Below, piece after piece: positions 45,433 through 52,949 of a stretch of 64,000 nucleotides of DNA (position 1 is its first letter; the number at the start of each line of letters is the position of its first letter). The stretch comes from Streptomyces sp. SID12501 (GTDB taxonomy: Bacteria; Actinomycetota; Actinomycetes; Streptomycetales; Streptomycetaceae), in contig NZ_JAAGLU010000031.1 in NCBI RefSeq assembly GCF_010550245.1, forward strand, positions 1 to 64,000, written 5' to 3'. The notes under the pieces were generated by a model. It saw nothing but the letters and a program-made list of their open reading frames with translations. It ran no database searches and was not told the origin of the DNA. Position numbers and translations under genes: made by a program.

Positions 45433-46391
45433 CAGGCCGCGTCCCTCAAGCGTGGGTTGACCAGGAGATAGAGGATGTCGATGACCAGGTTCACGACCAC
45501 GAAGCCGGTCGCCGTCGTCAGGACCACTCCCTGGACGACAGCCGGGTCGCCGTTCTTCACGGCGTCGATCATCAGCTTGCCCATCCCCGGGAGCGAGAAG
45601 ATCGTCTCGATGACGACCGCGCCGCCCAGCAGGTAACCGACGCGCAGGCCCAGGACCGTGAGCGGGTTGATGAGCGCGTTGCGCAGCACGTTTCGGCCCA
45701 CCACCACCCTCGGGGGCAGGCCGCTGCCGATCGCCGTACGGACGTAGTCCTTGTCCAACTCCTCGACCACCGCCGTACGGACGATGCGCGTGAGCTGCGC
45801 GGCGACCGGGAGGGAGAGCGCGAAGGCCGGGAGCGTCATCGTCTTCAGCCAGCCGGTGAAGGAGTCGGCCGGGTTGATGTAGCCGCCGGTCGGGAACCAG
45901 CCCAGGTCGACGGCCAGGTACTGGATCATCAGCAGCGCCAGCCAGAAGCCCGGCGCCGCGACCCCCGTCAGCGACACGACGCGGATGATTTGGTCGGGGA
46001 GCCGGTCCCGGTAGATGGCCGCGGTGACGCCGCCCAGCAGGGACAGGACCACCGCGATGGCCAGGCCCAGGAAGGTGAGTTGGAGGGTCAGCGGCAGGGC
46101 GGTGGTGACCTGGTCGAGCACCGGCGCGCGGGTGAGCGCGCTGATGCCCATGTCGCCGTGGAGCAGGTCACCGATGAAGTGGAAGTAGCGGACGAGGAAC
46201 GGATCGAGCAGGCCGTTCTGTTCGCGGAAGTCGTGCAGTTGCTGTGGGGTCGGGTTGGCGCCCTGGAAGAACGCGGAGGCCGGGTCGACGTCCGAGAACC
46301 GCATGACGAGGAACACGAACAGCACGATGCCGAGCATCAGCGGGACGAGCAGGACGATCCTGCGGGCCAGGATTCTGGCGATGGCGACCAC
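45432..46391 (-). CDS. Dipeptide-type ABC transporter permease (DppB-like)
   Basis: A 319-residue inner-membrane permease with about six helices; RRIVLLVPLMLGIVLFVFLVMR at the start and VVIETIFSLPGMGKLMIDAVKNGD near the end are DppB/OppB family blocks. It forms the channel with the permease half of the next gene. The GTG at 46391 has GGGAG at 7 nt. It is 53 bp downstream of the substrate-binding lipoprotein gene. Confidence 0.92.
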   Translation of the reverse strand: MVAIARILARRIVLLVPLMLGIVLFVFLVMRFSDVDPASAFFQGANPTPQQLHDFREQNGLLDPFLVRYFHFIGDLLHGDMGISALTRAPVLDQVTTALPLTLQLTFLGLAIAVVLSLLGGVTAAIYRDRLPDQIIRVVSLTGVAAPGFWLALLMIQYLAVDLGWFPTGGYINPADSFTGWLKTMTLPAFALSLPVAAQLTRIVRTAVVEELDKDYVRTAIGSGLPPRVVVGRNVLRNALINPLTVLGLRVGYLLGGAVVIETIFSLPGMGKLMIDAVKNGDPAVVQGVVLTTATGFVVVNLVIDILYLLVNPRLRDAA

Positions 46392-46444
46392 GTACGAACT
46401 CCCGTACAGCTAGCGGTATTTGGCGGTGGTCAGAGCCGCTGTGG

Positions 46445-48103
46445 TCAGACCCACTTGGCCTGGAGGAGGTTGATGCCCGGGTACGGCTGTGCCCTTATAC
46501 CGGCGAGCTTCTTCGGGTCCCAGGCCGTCATCAGCTCGTTGTGGACGACCGGATAGAGCACGGCCTCCTCGGCGACGACGTCGATGTAGTCCTGGATCAT
46601 CGACTTCTTCTTCTCCATGGTGGGCTCCTGGGTCGCCCGGTCCATGTCCTTGAAGAGCTGTTTGGCCACAGCGCTGTCGGCCCAACGGGCGTAGCCCATC
46701 CAGAGGTTCTGCGGCCCGTAGTTGTAGTGCATGATCAGGTCCGCGTCGAGGCCGAACTGGTTGGGGTTCGAGGCCGCGGACACGACCTGGTAGTCCTGCT
46801 TCTGGTCCATCTTCGTGAACACCGCTGTGGTTTCCTGCGGGTTGAGGGTCGTCTCGACGCCGATCGCGTCCCAGGACGCCTTGATGGTGGGCAGGCAGTC
46901 GAGGATCCAGCTGACGTTCACCGACAGGATCTCGATCTCCAGCCCGCTGACTCCGGCCTCCTTCAGTAGCGCCTTCGCCTTCTCCGGGTCGTAGTCGTAG
47001 ACCGTCTTCGCCCGCCGGTAGCTGGGGTTGGCCTCGTTGAGGAACGACGAGGACGGCTTGCCGTGGCCCTTGAGGGCCACCTCCACCATCTTCTCCGTGT
47101 CGATGGCGTAGTGCAGCGCCTGGCGGACCCGGACGTCGTCGAAGGGCTTGTGCTTGGTGTTGAACATCAGGAACAGGTTGTTCATCCCCGCCCCGCCCTG
47201 GACGTCCATCCCCCCGCTCTTGAGCTGCTGGATGTTGGCGTACGGGATGTTGTCGGCGATCTGCGCGCCGGCACTGGACCCCGAGATCTTGGCGACGCGG
47301 GGCGCGGCATCCACTATCGTCATCCAGTTCATCTTCTTGAACGCCGCTTTGCGTTGCCCGTTGTAAGCGGCGAACGCCTCGAACGTCGTGTTCGACTTCG
47401 GGTGGTGCGCGGTCTGCCGGTACGGTCCCGAGCCGATCGCCTTTCCCTTGATCGCCTCGTCCCAGCCGCCCGGCTGGGAGAAGACGTGCTTCGGCATGAT
47501 CTTCGCCAGGGTGAGCCGGGAAACCCCTTCGGGGAAGGGGAACTTCAGCACCAGCTCGACATTCTGCGCGTCGATCTTTTTCACTTCTTTCAGCCAACTG
47601 GCGAAAAACCCCTTGGCGAGTGTCTGCGTGTTCGGATCGAGGATTCGATCGAATACGAAGACCACGTCGTCGGCGGTGACCGGCTTTCCGTCGTGGAAGG
47701 TCGCCCCGGCCCGCAACGTGAACTTCCAGGAGGTGCTGCTGAGATCAGCGGGGACCTCTGTGGCGAGCGCCGTGTACGGCTCGCGGGAGATCGGATCCGT
47801 GTCGATCAGACCCTCGTAGATGTGGTTGTTGGCGGCCATGGAGAAGGCGGAGGCCGTCTGCGTGGGGTCCCAGCTGCCGTCGTTGCCGTAGCCGATCACG
47901 GCCGTGAGCGTGCTGTTCGCGCCCCCGGTGCCGCCCCCGGTGTCGTTCGTCGACTCCGGCCCGGACGAACAGGCCGACAGGGAGGAGGAAATGGCGGCGG
48001 CGGCACCCAGCGCGCCGGTGTACTTCAGAAACGACCGGCGGTGCGGGGCGGTCGATACGTCGCGAGTCACGTCGTGGGTCACGTAGCGGGTCACGTCGCG
48101 CAC
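46445..48103 (-). CDS. Family 5 substrate-binding lipoprotein, Tat-type signal
   Basis: A 552-residue extracytoplasmic binding protein of the dipeptide/nickel/sialic-acid class (SBP family 5; WKFTLRAGATFHDGKPVTADDVVF is the signature block). The N-terminus has twin arginines (RRSFLK, 22-27) and a lipobox LSAC with Cys45, so it is probably a Tat-exported lipoprotein. The first 17 residues are a repeat of DVTR/YVTH units, encoded by a 12-nt tandem repeat with several possible GTG starts; GTG 48103 has GGAGG at 5 nt and is preferred. First gene of the transporter operon, divergent from the FadR-type regulator. Confidence 0.9.
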   Translation of the reverse strand: MRDVTRYVTHDVTRDVSTAPHRRSFLKYTGALGAAAAISSSLSACSSGPESTNDTGGGTGGANSTLTAVIGYGNDGSWDPTQTASAFSMAANNHIYEGLIDTDPISREPYTALATEVPADLSSTSWKFTLRAGATFHDGKPVTADDVVFVFDRILDPNTQTLAKGFFASWLKEVKKIDAQNVELVLKFPFPEGVSRLTLAKIMPKHVFSQPGGWDEAIKGKAIGSGPYRQTAHHPKSNTTFEAFAAYNGQRKAAFKKMNWMTIVDAAPRVAKISGSSAGAQIADNIPYANIQQLKSGGMDVQGGAGMNNLFLMFNTKHKPFDDVRVRQALHYAIDTEKMVEVALKGHGKPSSSFLNEANPSYRRAKTVYDYDPEKAKALLKEAGVSGLEIEILSVNVSWILDCLPTIKASWDAIGVETTLNPQETTAVFTKMDQKQDYQVVSAASNPNQFGLDADLIMHYNYGPQNLWMGYARWADSAVAKQLFKDMDRATQEPTMEKKKSMIQDYIDVVAEEAVLYPVVHNELMTAWDPKKLAGIRAQPYPGINLLQAKWV

Positions 48104-48232
48104 GATTCCTCCAGCGGGGTGGGGTCCGAAAAGGTGAGGAGATACGACGTCCTACGTCATAGGGGGCAGCGCGACCATAAGAGGGGCGGTGGGGCCGGTC
48201 AAGAGATCGCACACGAATGGCGTATCTGCCAA

Positions 48233-48243
48233 AGGTGCGACCA
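48233..48243. promoter_or_regulatory. Candidate FadR-type operator
   Basis: AGGTGCGACCA in the divergent gap between the binding-protein and regulator genes differs by one base from TGGT-NNN-ACCA, the consensus of FadR-subfamily GntR regulators. Nearby, TTGAT-N6-ATCAA (48274-48289) is another inverted repeat. Confidence 0.5.
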
Positions 48244-48345
48244 ATGACGATATGAAATTCGACCAAGGTGAAGTTGATATTTGCATCAAGGGTGTGGTGA
48301 ATTCACGGCAGTTGGATTTTGATATGCCTGGAGGTGGGACGTGGG

Positions 48346-49104
48346 ATGTCCGGCGAGCGTACGATGCGCCGCATGTCTCAGGAGCCCGGGAAGCGACGCC
48401 GGCCCGAGCGGCGGGTGAGCGGCCAGGTCCAGCGCGAGGTCATGCAGCTGATCCTCGACCGCAAACTCCGGGCGGGCGCACCGCTGCCCACCGAGGTCGA
48501 GCTGATGGCGACCCTCGGGGTCAGCCGCAACTCCGTCCGCGAAGCCCTCAAGGCACTCCAGGCCCTCGACATCGTGGAGATCAGACACGGCTACGGGACG
48601 TACGTCGGACAGGCATCGTTGACGCCGCTGATTGACGGACTGACGTTCCGTACGCTCGCCCGGCACGACGGGGACGGTGCCGCGCTCGCCGAGATTCTCC
48701 AGGTGAGGGAGGTGCTGGAGGACGGGCTCATCCGGCGGGTCGCGGGCGTGCTGTCCGACGCGCAGTTGGACCGGCTGGAGTCGGTCGTCACCCGGATGGA
48801 GGAGGCGGGGCGCTCGGGCCGACGCTTTCCCGAACTGGATCGCGAATTCCACGAGGCCCTGTACGGCCCCCTCGGCAACGCGCTCGTGCCGCAGTTGCTC
48901 GGCGCCTTCTGGACGGTGTTCCGCCGTGTCTCGGGCGCCCGCGGCTGGCACGACGACCCGGAGCCGGAGCTGACGGCCCGCAGGCACCGGGACATCGTGA
49001 CGGCGTTGCGCGCCCACGACGTGGAGAGCGCGCAGCGAGCGCTGGCGGTGCACTTCCGCGGGATCGAGGCACGGGTGGCCCAGGAGTCACGGGGAGTGGG
49101 GTGA
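48346..49104 (+). CDS. FadR-subfamily GntR transcriptional regulator
   Basis: A 252-residue regulator. The winged HTH (about 20-90) reads LPTEVELMATLGVSRNSVREALKALQALDIVEIRHGYGTYV. The C-terminal FCD domain (about 105-240) has helices with EVLEDGLIRR, ELDREFHEAL and RRHRDIVTALRAHD, containing the usual Asp/His metal-site residues. It is divergent from the transporter operon and is likely to respond to sialic acid or a catabolite, like the corynebacterial SiaR (inference). ATG 48346 follows GGAGGT by about 10 nt; other in-frame starts at 48364 and 48373 are possible. Confidence 0.88.
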   Translation: MSGERTMRRMSQEPGKRRRPERRVSGQVQREVMQLILDRKLRAGAPLPTEVELMATLGVSRNSVREALKALQALDIVEIRHGYGTYVGQASLTPLIDGLTFRTLARHDGDGAALAEILQVREVLEDGLIRRVAGVLSDAQLDRLESVVTRMEEAGRSGRRFPELDREFHEALYGPLGNALVPQLLGAFWTVFRRVSGARGWHDDPEPELTARRHRDIVTALRAHDVESAQRALAVHFRGIEARVAQESRGVG

Positions 49105-49148
49105 CCTCTGCCCTCCGGAGGTTCGTGGACACAGGCATGGGCACGGAC

Positions 49149-49187
49149 GCGAAGGAGGGCGCCGAACCCTGTACGGCGCCCCTTCGC
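49149..49187. terminator. Hairpin downstream of the regulator gene
   Basis: GCGAAGGAGGGCGCCG pairs with CGGCGCCCCTTCGC (one 2-nt bulge) around a loop of about 9 nt, 45 bp after the regulator stop. Confidence 0.65.
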
Positions 49188-49222
49188 CCGCGGGATTTCC
49201 GGCCCCGGGATATGTGACTCGG

Positions 49223-50192
49223 CTACGGCAGCGTCTTCGCGTACCCCGGGTCGTAGTCCGAATCGTTGCCTTACCCGTGTTGTCGTACCGTTCCTGTGGA
49301 CTGAACAGGGATGAGTCTGTTCAGCCGCGCGCCACGAACGGTCTTGGGCGTACTGGTCCCCGGCGTACTCGACCCCGGGGCGCCGACACAGATCCTGTCC
49401 GTGGTCCGATCCCGGGAGGCCAGTTCCCTGTGCGACCTGACCAATTGGGCACGGCCAGAGGCGACGGGGATGCCTCGAACCATCACTCCGGTGGATCGGG
49501 GGCCCCGCACGCTGGCACCGTCCCCGATGTCCCAGATCGCCTGATCACCGTAGCCTGACTGGCCTAAGGTGCCGCAAGCCCGGAAGCCGACCATCACACG
49601 ATCGAGTTAAACCGCCCTCGTGTCGACGAAGATGCGGTCGCAGGGCGCGTTGGAGTCAGCAGCACTGTTCATGGCCAGGATGATCCGGTAGTCGACAGCG
49701 TTGCCCAGTCCGCGCCGCGGGCGACCTACCCTTCTGGCCTCCAGGGGCCGAGGCGAGGCACTTCTCCGGGCCGTCCGAGGCCTGCGCCAGCGTGATCCCG
49801 TCGAGCAGCTGCCCCGGCGTCGCCGGTCCTGCTGGCCCAGCGGGCGTCGACTGCACGTGAGCCGGCGCCCTCCCTTGCGAAGCGCTGGCCGAGGCCGGCG
49901 CCGCCGCCGTGTCCGGGCCCTGACGCCGCCGTTCCCGCTCAGCGCGTACGCCACCCACGGGCGCCGCCGTCAGCGCGACCAGAACCGCGCCGGCCGCCGC
50001 CACGCGCCGCCGCTCGATCGCACCCGGCTGGCGGATCGCCGGATGCGGCGCCGACGAGGGCCGGATGGTGTAGGCGTCCTCCGCGATTAAACCGCGCACC
50101 TGTGCCTCGAAGCCCTTCTCGTGCTCGTTTCCCACGTGCTGCCCTGCTTCTTCTGACTGTTCCGGCTGTTCCGGCCGCTGTTCCCCGTTCAC
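49223..50192 (-). pseudogene. Broken gene downstream of the sigma factor
   Basis: A GTG at 50192 with GGGAAGG upstream opens a protein with a Gln/Glu-rich start, EAQVRGLIAEDAYTIRPS and one membrane segment (RRVAAAGAVLVALTAAPVGG), like the membrane-anchored proteins often encoded after SigE-family sigma genes. After LLDGITLAQASDGPEKCLAS the frame is lost near 49740; the sense continues in another frame as LGNAVDYRIILAMNSAADSNAPCDRIF to a premature TAA at 49607. The next 380 bp hold no gene, but minus-strand codons ending DSDYDPGYAKTLP and TAG at 49223 look like the original C-terminus. At least one frameshift and an internal decayed region are needed to connect these parts. The stretch 49223-49606 is assigned with less certainty. 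Confidence 0.5.
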
Positions 50193-50736
50193 TGGATGCC
50201 TTCCCGAACGTGTGACGTCTGACTGGGCTCGGGGTTGCCCATGACCTGCGCCAGCCCGGATACGCACGCAACTTCGCCAGCCCTTTGGAGGCCTGGCTCT
50301 TGACCGTGCCCTGGGAGCAGCCGAGGGTGTCGGCCACCTCGCTCTCGGACAGGTCCTCCCAGTAGCGCAGGACCACCACCGCCCGCTGCTTGGGCGGTAG
50401 TTGGGCGAGTGCGCCGAGGAGTGCACTGCGTTCGTCGGCCCATGAGACGGCCTCGTCGCGGCCCACCACATCGGGCGGCGCGTCGGTCAGCGCCTCGCGC
50501 ACACGCCGCTTGCGGAACCGGTCACTGTTGCAACTGACCAGCATCCGACGGACGTACGCCTCCGGACTGTCGGTACGCGAGACCCGCCGCCAGGAGCGGT
50601 ACGCCTTCGCCAGCGCCGTCTGCGTCAGGTCCTCGGCGTGGTGGGCGTCGCCGGTCAGCAGATACGCGGTGCGCACCAGATGGGACCACCGCGCTCTGAC
50701 GAACTCATGGAACCGGGCCTCTTGTTCGGCCTGCAT
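49939..50736 (-). CDS. SigE-family RNA polymerase sigma factor with shifted C-terminus
   Basis: An ECF-class sigma factor (SigE-like family of streptomycetes). Region 2 is FVRARWSHLVRTAYLLTGDAHHAEDLTQTALAKAYRSW and region 4 is LPPKQRAVVVLRYWEDLSESEVADTLGCSQGTVKSQASKGLAKLRAYPG; both look intact. After AYPG (near 50250) the frame runs on for about 100 Arg/Gly-rich residues to 49939. In the adjacent frame the sequence reads LAQVMGNPEPSQTSHVREGIQ and stops at 50189, exactly overlapping the next GTG; this is the expected ending, so a 1-nt deletion is likely. The ATG at 50736 has GAGAGGG at 6 nt; GTG 50763 is an alternative. Confidence 0.75.
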   Translation of the reverse strand: MQAEQEARFHEFVRARWSHLVRTAYLLTGDAHHAEDLTQTALAKAYRSWRRVSRTDSPEAYVRRMLVSCNSDRFRKRRVREALTDAPPDVVGRDEAVSWADERSALLGALAQLPPKQRAVVVLRYWEDLSESEVADTLGCSQGTVKSQASKGLAKLRAYPGWRRSWATPSPVRRHTFGKASSERGTAAGTAGTVRRSRAARGKRAREGLRGTGARFNRGGRLHHPALVGAASGDPPAGCDRAAARGGGRRGSGRADGGARGWRTR

Positions 50737-50839
50737 CAAGTACCCTCTCGCCCACCAGACCACCGTTTCCCCGGAATCGGTTGCCCTGCTTCCGGGACCG
50801 CGTTCGAATGTACGGATGGAGAGGCAGGGGGATGCGCGG

Positions 50840-51298
50840 ATGGGTGAGCGGATGGACGATCGGGCCGACGGGCTTTGGGGCGAGGGGGACTCGGGTGTGC
50901 TGCGGCTGCCGTCCGGCCGCCTGATCAGGGGACGCGGCCTGCGCCGCCCCCTCGACCCGACGGCGCCGTCCCCGTCGTACGCCGTCTATCTCCTCGGCCG
51001 CCAACCCCCGGAAGTTCCCTGGGAGTTCCGCTGGCTCCACTGGCCCGACTTCCGGCTCCCGAAGGACCGCGTGGACGCCCGCGCGGCCCTGGTCGAGACA
51101 TGGGAAAGGGCGGCCGACGAGCGGGTGGAGGTCGCCTGCGAAGGCGGGCGGGGACGTACGGGGACGGCGCTGGCGTGCCTCGCGGTACTGGACGGGGTGC
51201 CGGCGGGGGAGGCGGTGGCCTACGTGCGGGCGGGGTACGACCGGCATGCGGTGGAGACGCCTTGGCAGCGCGGGTACGTCAGGCGGTTCACGGGCTGA
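50840..51298 (+). CDS. Small protein-tyrosine-phosphatase-like protein
   Basis: A 152-residue cytosolic protein with the PTP signature CEGGRGRTG (CX5R, about 100-108) followed by ALACLAVLDGVPAGEAVAYVRAGYDRHAVETPWQR, and an aromatic WEFRWLHWPDFRLP segment before it that includes the likely general-acid Asp. Single-domain streptomycete relatives are annotated protein phosphatases; substrates are unknown. The ATG at 50840 has AGGGGG upstream; ATGs at 50816 and 50852 are alternatives. It is divergent from the sigma factor gene and convergent with the GNAT gene. Confidence 0.8.
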   Translation: MGERMDDRADGLWGEGDSGVLRLPSGRLIRGRGLRRPLDPTAPSPSYAVYLLGRQPPEVPWEFRWLHWPDFRLPKDRVDARAALVETWERAADERVEVACEGGRGRTGTALACLAVLDGVPAGEAVAYVRAGYDRHAVETPWQRGYVRRFTG

Positions 51299-51309
51299 GG
51301 GGGCCGGGC

Positions 51310-51792
51310 TTACAGGTGCCGGACCATGATGTAGCGGTCTCCGCCAGGTCCGAAGTAGTTCTCGCGCAGTTCGCCGTCGGTCGTGAAGTCCAGGGACTTG
51401 TAGAGATCGATCGCGGCGACGTTGCCGGGCGCGACCGAGAGCGACACCTCGCGCACGCCGTCCGTGCTCAGGCGGGACAGTACGTCCGACATGAGCCGTC
51501 GGCCGAGGCCGCGTCCCCGCTGGTCCTCCGTGATGCCGAGGCCCAGCACCCAGCTTTCGCCGTCCCTGTTCGTGCCGACCAGGACGTACCCCTGGATGTT
51601 GCCGCGGTCGTCGTCGAGGACGAGGAAGTGCTTTGCGTAGAGGTCGTAGAACTGGCGCAGCACGGTGTACGAGTACGAGTCCCTCGTGAAGATCGCGTGG
51701 TCGAGCAGCGCGATGGTGTCAAGATCGGACTCCGTCACGTTTCTCAGCGGTGACGGCGGGTCCTCGGGAAGGCTCTTCCATGCGGCAGTCAT
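51310..51792 (-). CDS. GNAT family N-acetyltransferase
   Basis: A 160-residue acetyltransferase. The acetyl-CoA motif is LGLGITEDQRGRGLGRRLMSDVL (about 85-107), followed by VSLSVAPGNVAAIDLYKSLDF and a closing NYFGPGGDRYIMVRHL strand, resembling RimI-like enzymes that acetylate protein N-termini, although the substrate is not determinable. The ATG at 51792 has GAGGGGAG at a good distance; the open frame to 51900 is not used. Divergent from the next operon. Confidence 0.88.
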   Translation of the reverse strand: MTAAWKSLPEDPPSPLRNVTESDLDTIALLDHAIFTRDSYSYTVLRQFYDLYAKHFLVLDDDRGNIQGYVLVGTNRDGESWVLGLGITEDQRGRGLGRRLMSDVLSRLSTDGVREVSLSVAPGNVAAIDLYKSLDFTTDGELRENYFGPGGDRYIMVRHL

Positions 51793-52066
51793 GCCGCTCC
51801 CCTCGTGAAGAGTCGAGGCCTGTGACCTCATATGGGTGATTAGGGTCCGAACGGCTTGCTTCCTCTCAATCTGTGGAATCGCTGGGCGTTCGACCAGCAT
51901 TCCCTGGCAGCGTCGGGCCGATCAAGTTCGGTTCCGGACCAAAATTCCTTTCGCAGGACCCTGTGTCTTCGTGTCACAGCTCTGTCGCATCGCCGCAAAG
52001 ACGGTGCGGGTTGTCGCCGAGGTGTACCGTGGACCGATGGACTTGAGATCTCCAGAGGGCACCCAT

Positions 52067-52894
52067 ATGCTCAACGCCGACGCCCCGTGGGATGCCTTCG
52101 ACCCTCGCGTGTACTTCGATCACAATTACCGCGTTCCGCTTGACGCGGACGAGGAGATCGTCCAGCGGGTTGGGCGGCACTTCAGTGATCACTTTCGCGA
52201 GAATTCTCATCGTCCGGTTCTGGGTATTGACGTGGGTGCGGGAGCGAACCTCTATCCGGCGCTGTCCATGCTTCCCTGGTGTCGCCGGATCACTCTGCTT
52301 GAGCGGTCGCCGCAGAACGTGGCGTACCTGAAGGGCCAGCAGGGCGCCTTCGATCCGGAGTGGGACGCGTTCTGGAAGCTGCTGCGCGAGGACGACCGGG
52401 CCTACGAGGAGGTCGACTCCGGGCGGAGGGAGCGGTTCCACGACGTGGTCCGGGTCCGGAAAGGTGATCTGTTCGACCTCGCGCGCCCCAATCTGCTGGG
52501 CCGCCGCCCAAGTCGGGGGCGATGGCAGATCGGCACCATGTTCTTCGTCGCCGAGTCACTGTCGAGCTCCCACGACGAGTTCCGGCACGCTGTCGAGTGT
52601 TTTATGCGCGCTCTCGCCCCGGGTGCCCCTTTCGCCGCCGCGTTCATGGAGGGCTCGAAGGGGTATTCGGTGGGCGATCAATTCTATCCGGCATGCGACG
52701 TCAATGAGGCGGAGGTGGCGGAGAGTTTGGAACCGTTCGCCGGGAAAGTTGACTTCTGCAGTCTGGGTGAGGTGCGTACTGGTCACACGGGAATCATCCT
52801 GGCACTCGGTCACCGGGACTCGGATGTCATCACCGCGGGTAATTCTGGCGGTATTTCCGGGTTTCTCGATCGGGCATTCCAGAATCGCCTCTGA
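52067..52894 (+). CDS. SAM-dependent methyltransferase, SCO2525-like family
   Basis: A 275-residue class I methyltransferase: motif I is VLGIDVGAGANLYPAL (about 49-64), followed by ITLLERSPQNVAYLK (motif II, acidic SAM ligand) and GTMFFVAESLSSSHDEFRHAV (motif IV region), a layout like the NNMT/PNMT small-molecule methyltransferases. It matches what I recall as the SCO2525 family. It opens a run of six genes. The ATG at 52067 has AGAGGG at 7 nt; ATG 52037 is in frame and preceded by a TACCGT box (possible leaderless start). Codon use is visibly less GC-biased than in neighbours (e.g. AAT, TCT, GTT). Confidence 0.8.
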   Translation: MLNADAPWDAFDPRVYFDHNYRVPLDADEEIVQRVGRHFSDHFRENSHRPVLGIDVGAGANLYPALSMLPWCRRITLLERSPQNVAYLKGQQGAFDPEWDAFWKLLREDDRAYEEVDSGRRERFHDVVRVRKGDLFDLARPNLLGRRPSRGRWQIGTMFFVAESLSSSHDEFRHAVECFMRALAPGAPFAAAFMEGSKGYSVGDQFYPACDVNEAEVAESLEPFAGKVDFCSLGEVRTGHTGIILALGHRDSDVITAGNSGGISGFLDRAFQNRL

Positions 52895-52949
52895 ATCGGC
52901 CACCCGTATTTGGCAGATGGCGGCACTACCTGTGTGAGGGGGCATGGGG

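Noticed and set aside
49271..49597. 108-codon minus-strand frame and overlapping plus-strand frames in the gap after the regulator
   Set aside because: No ribosome site and no recognisable domain; the region is better explained as remains of the broken gene ending at 49223.
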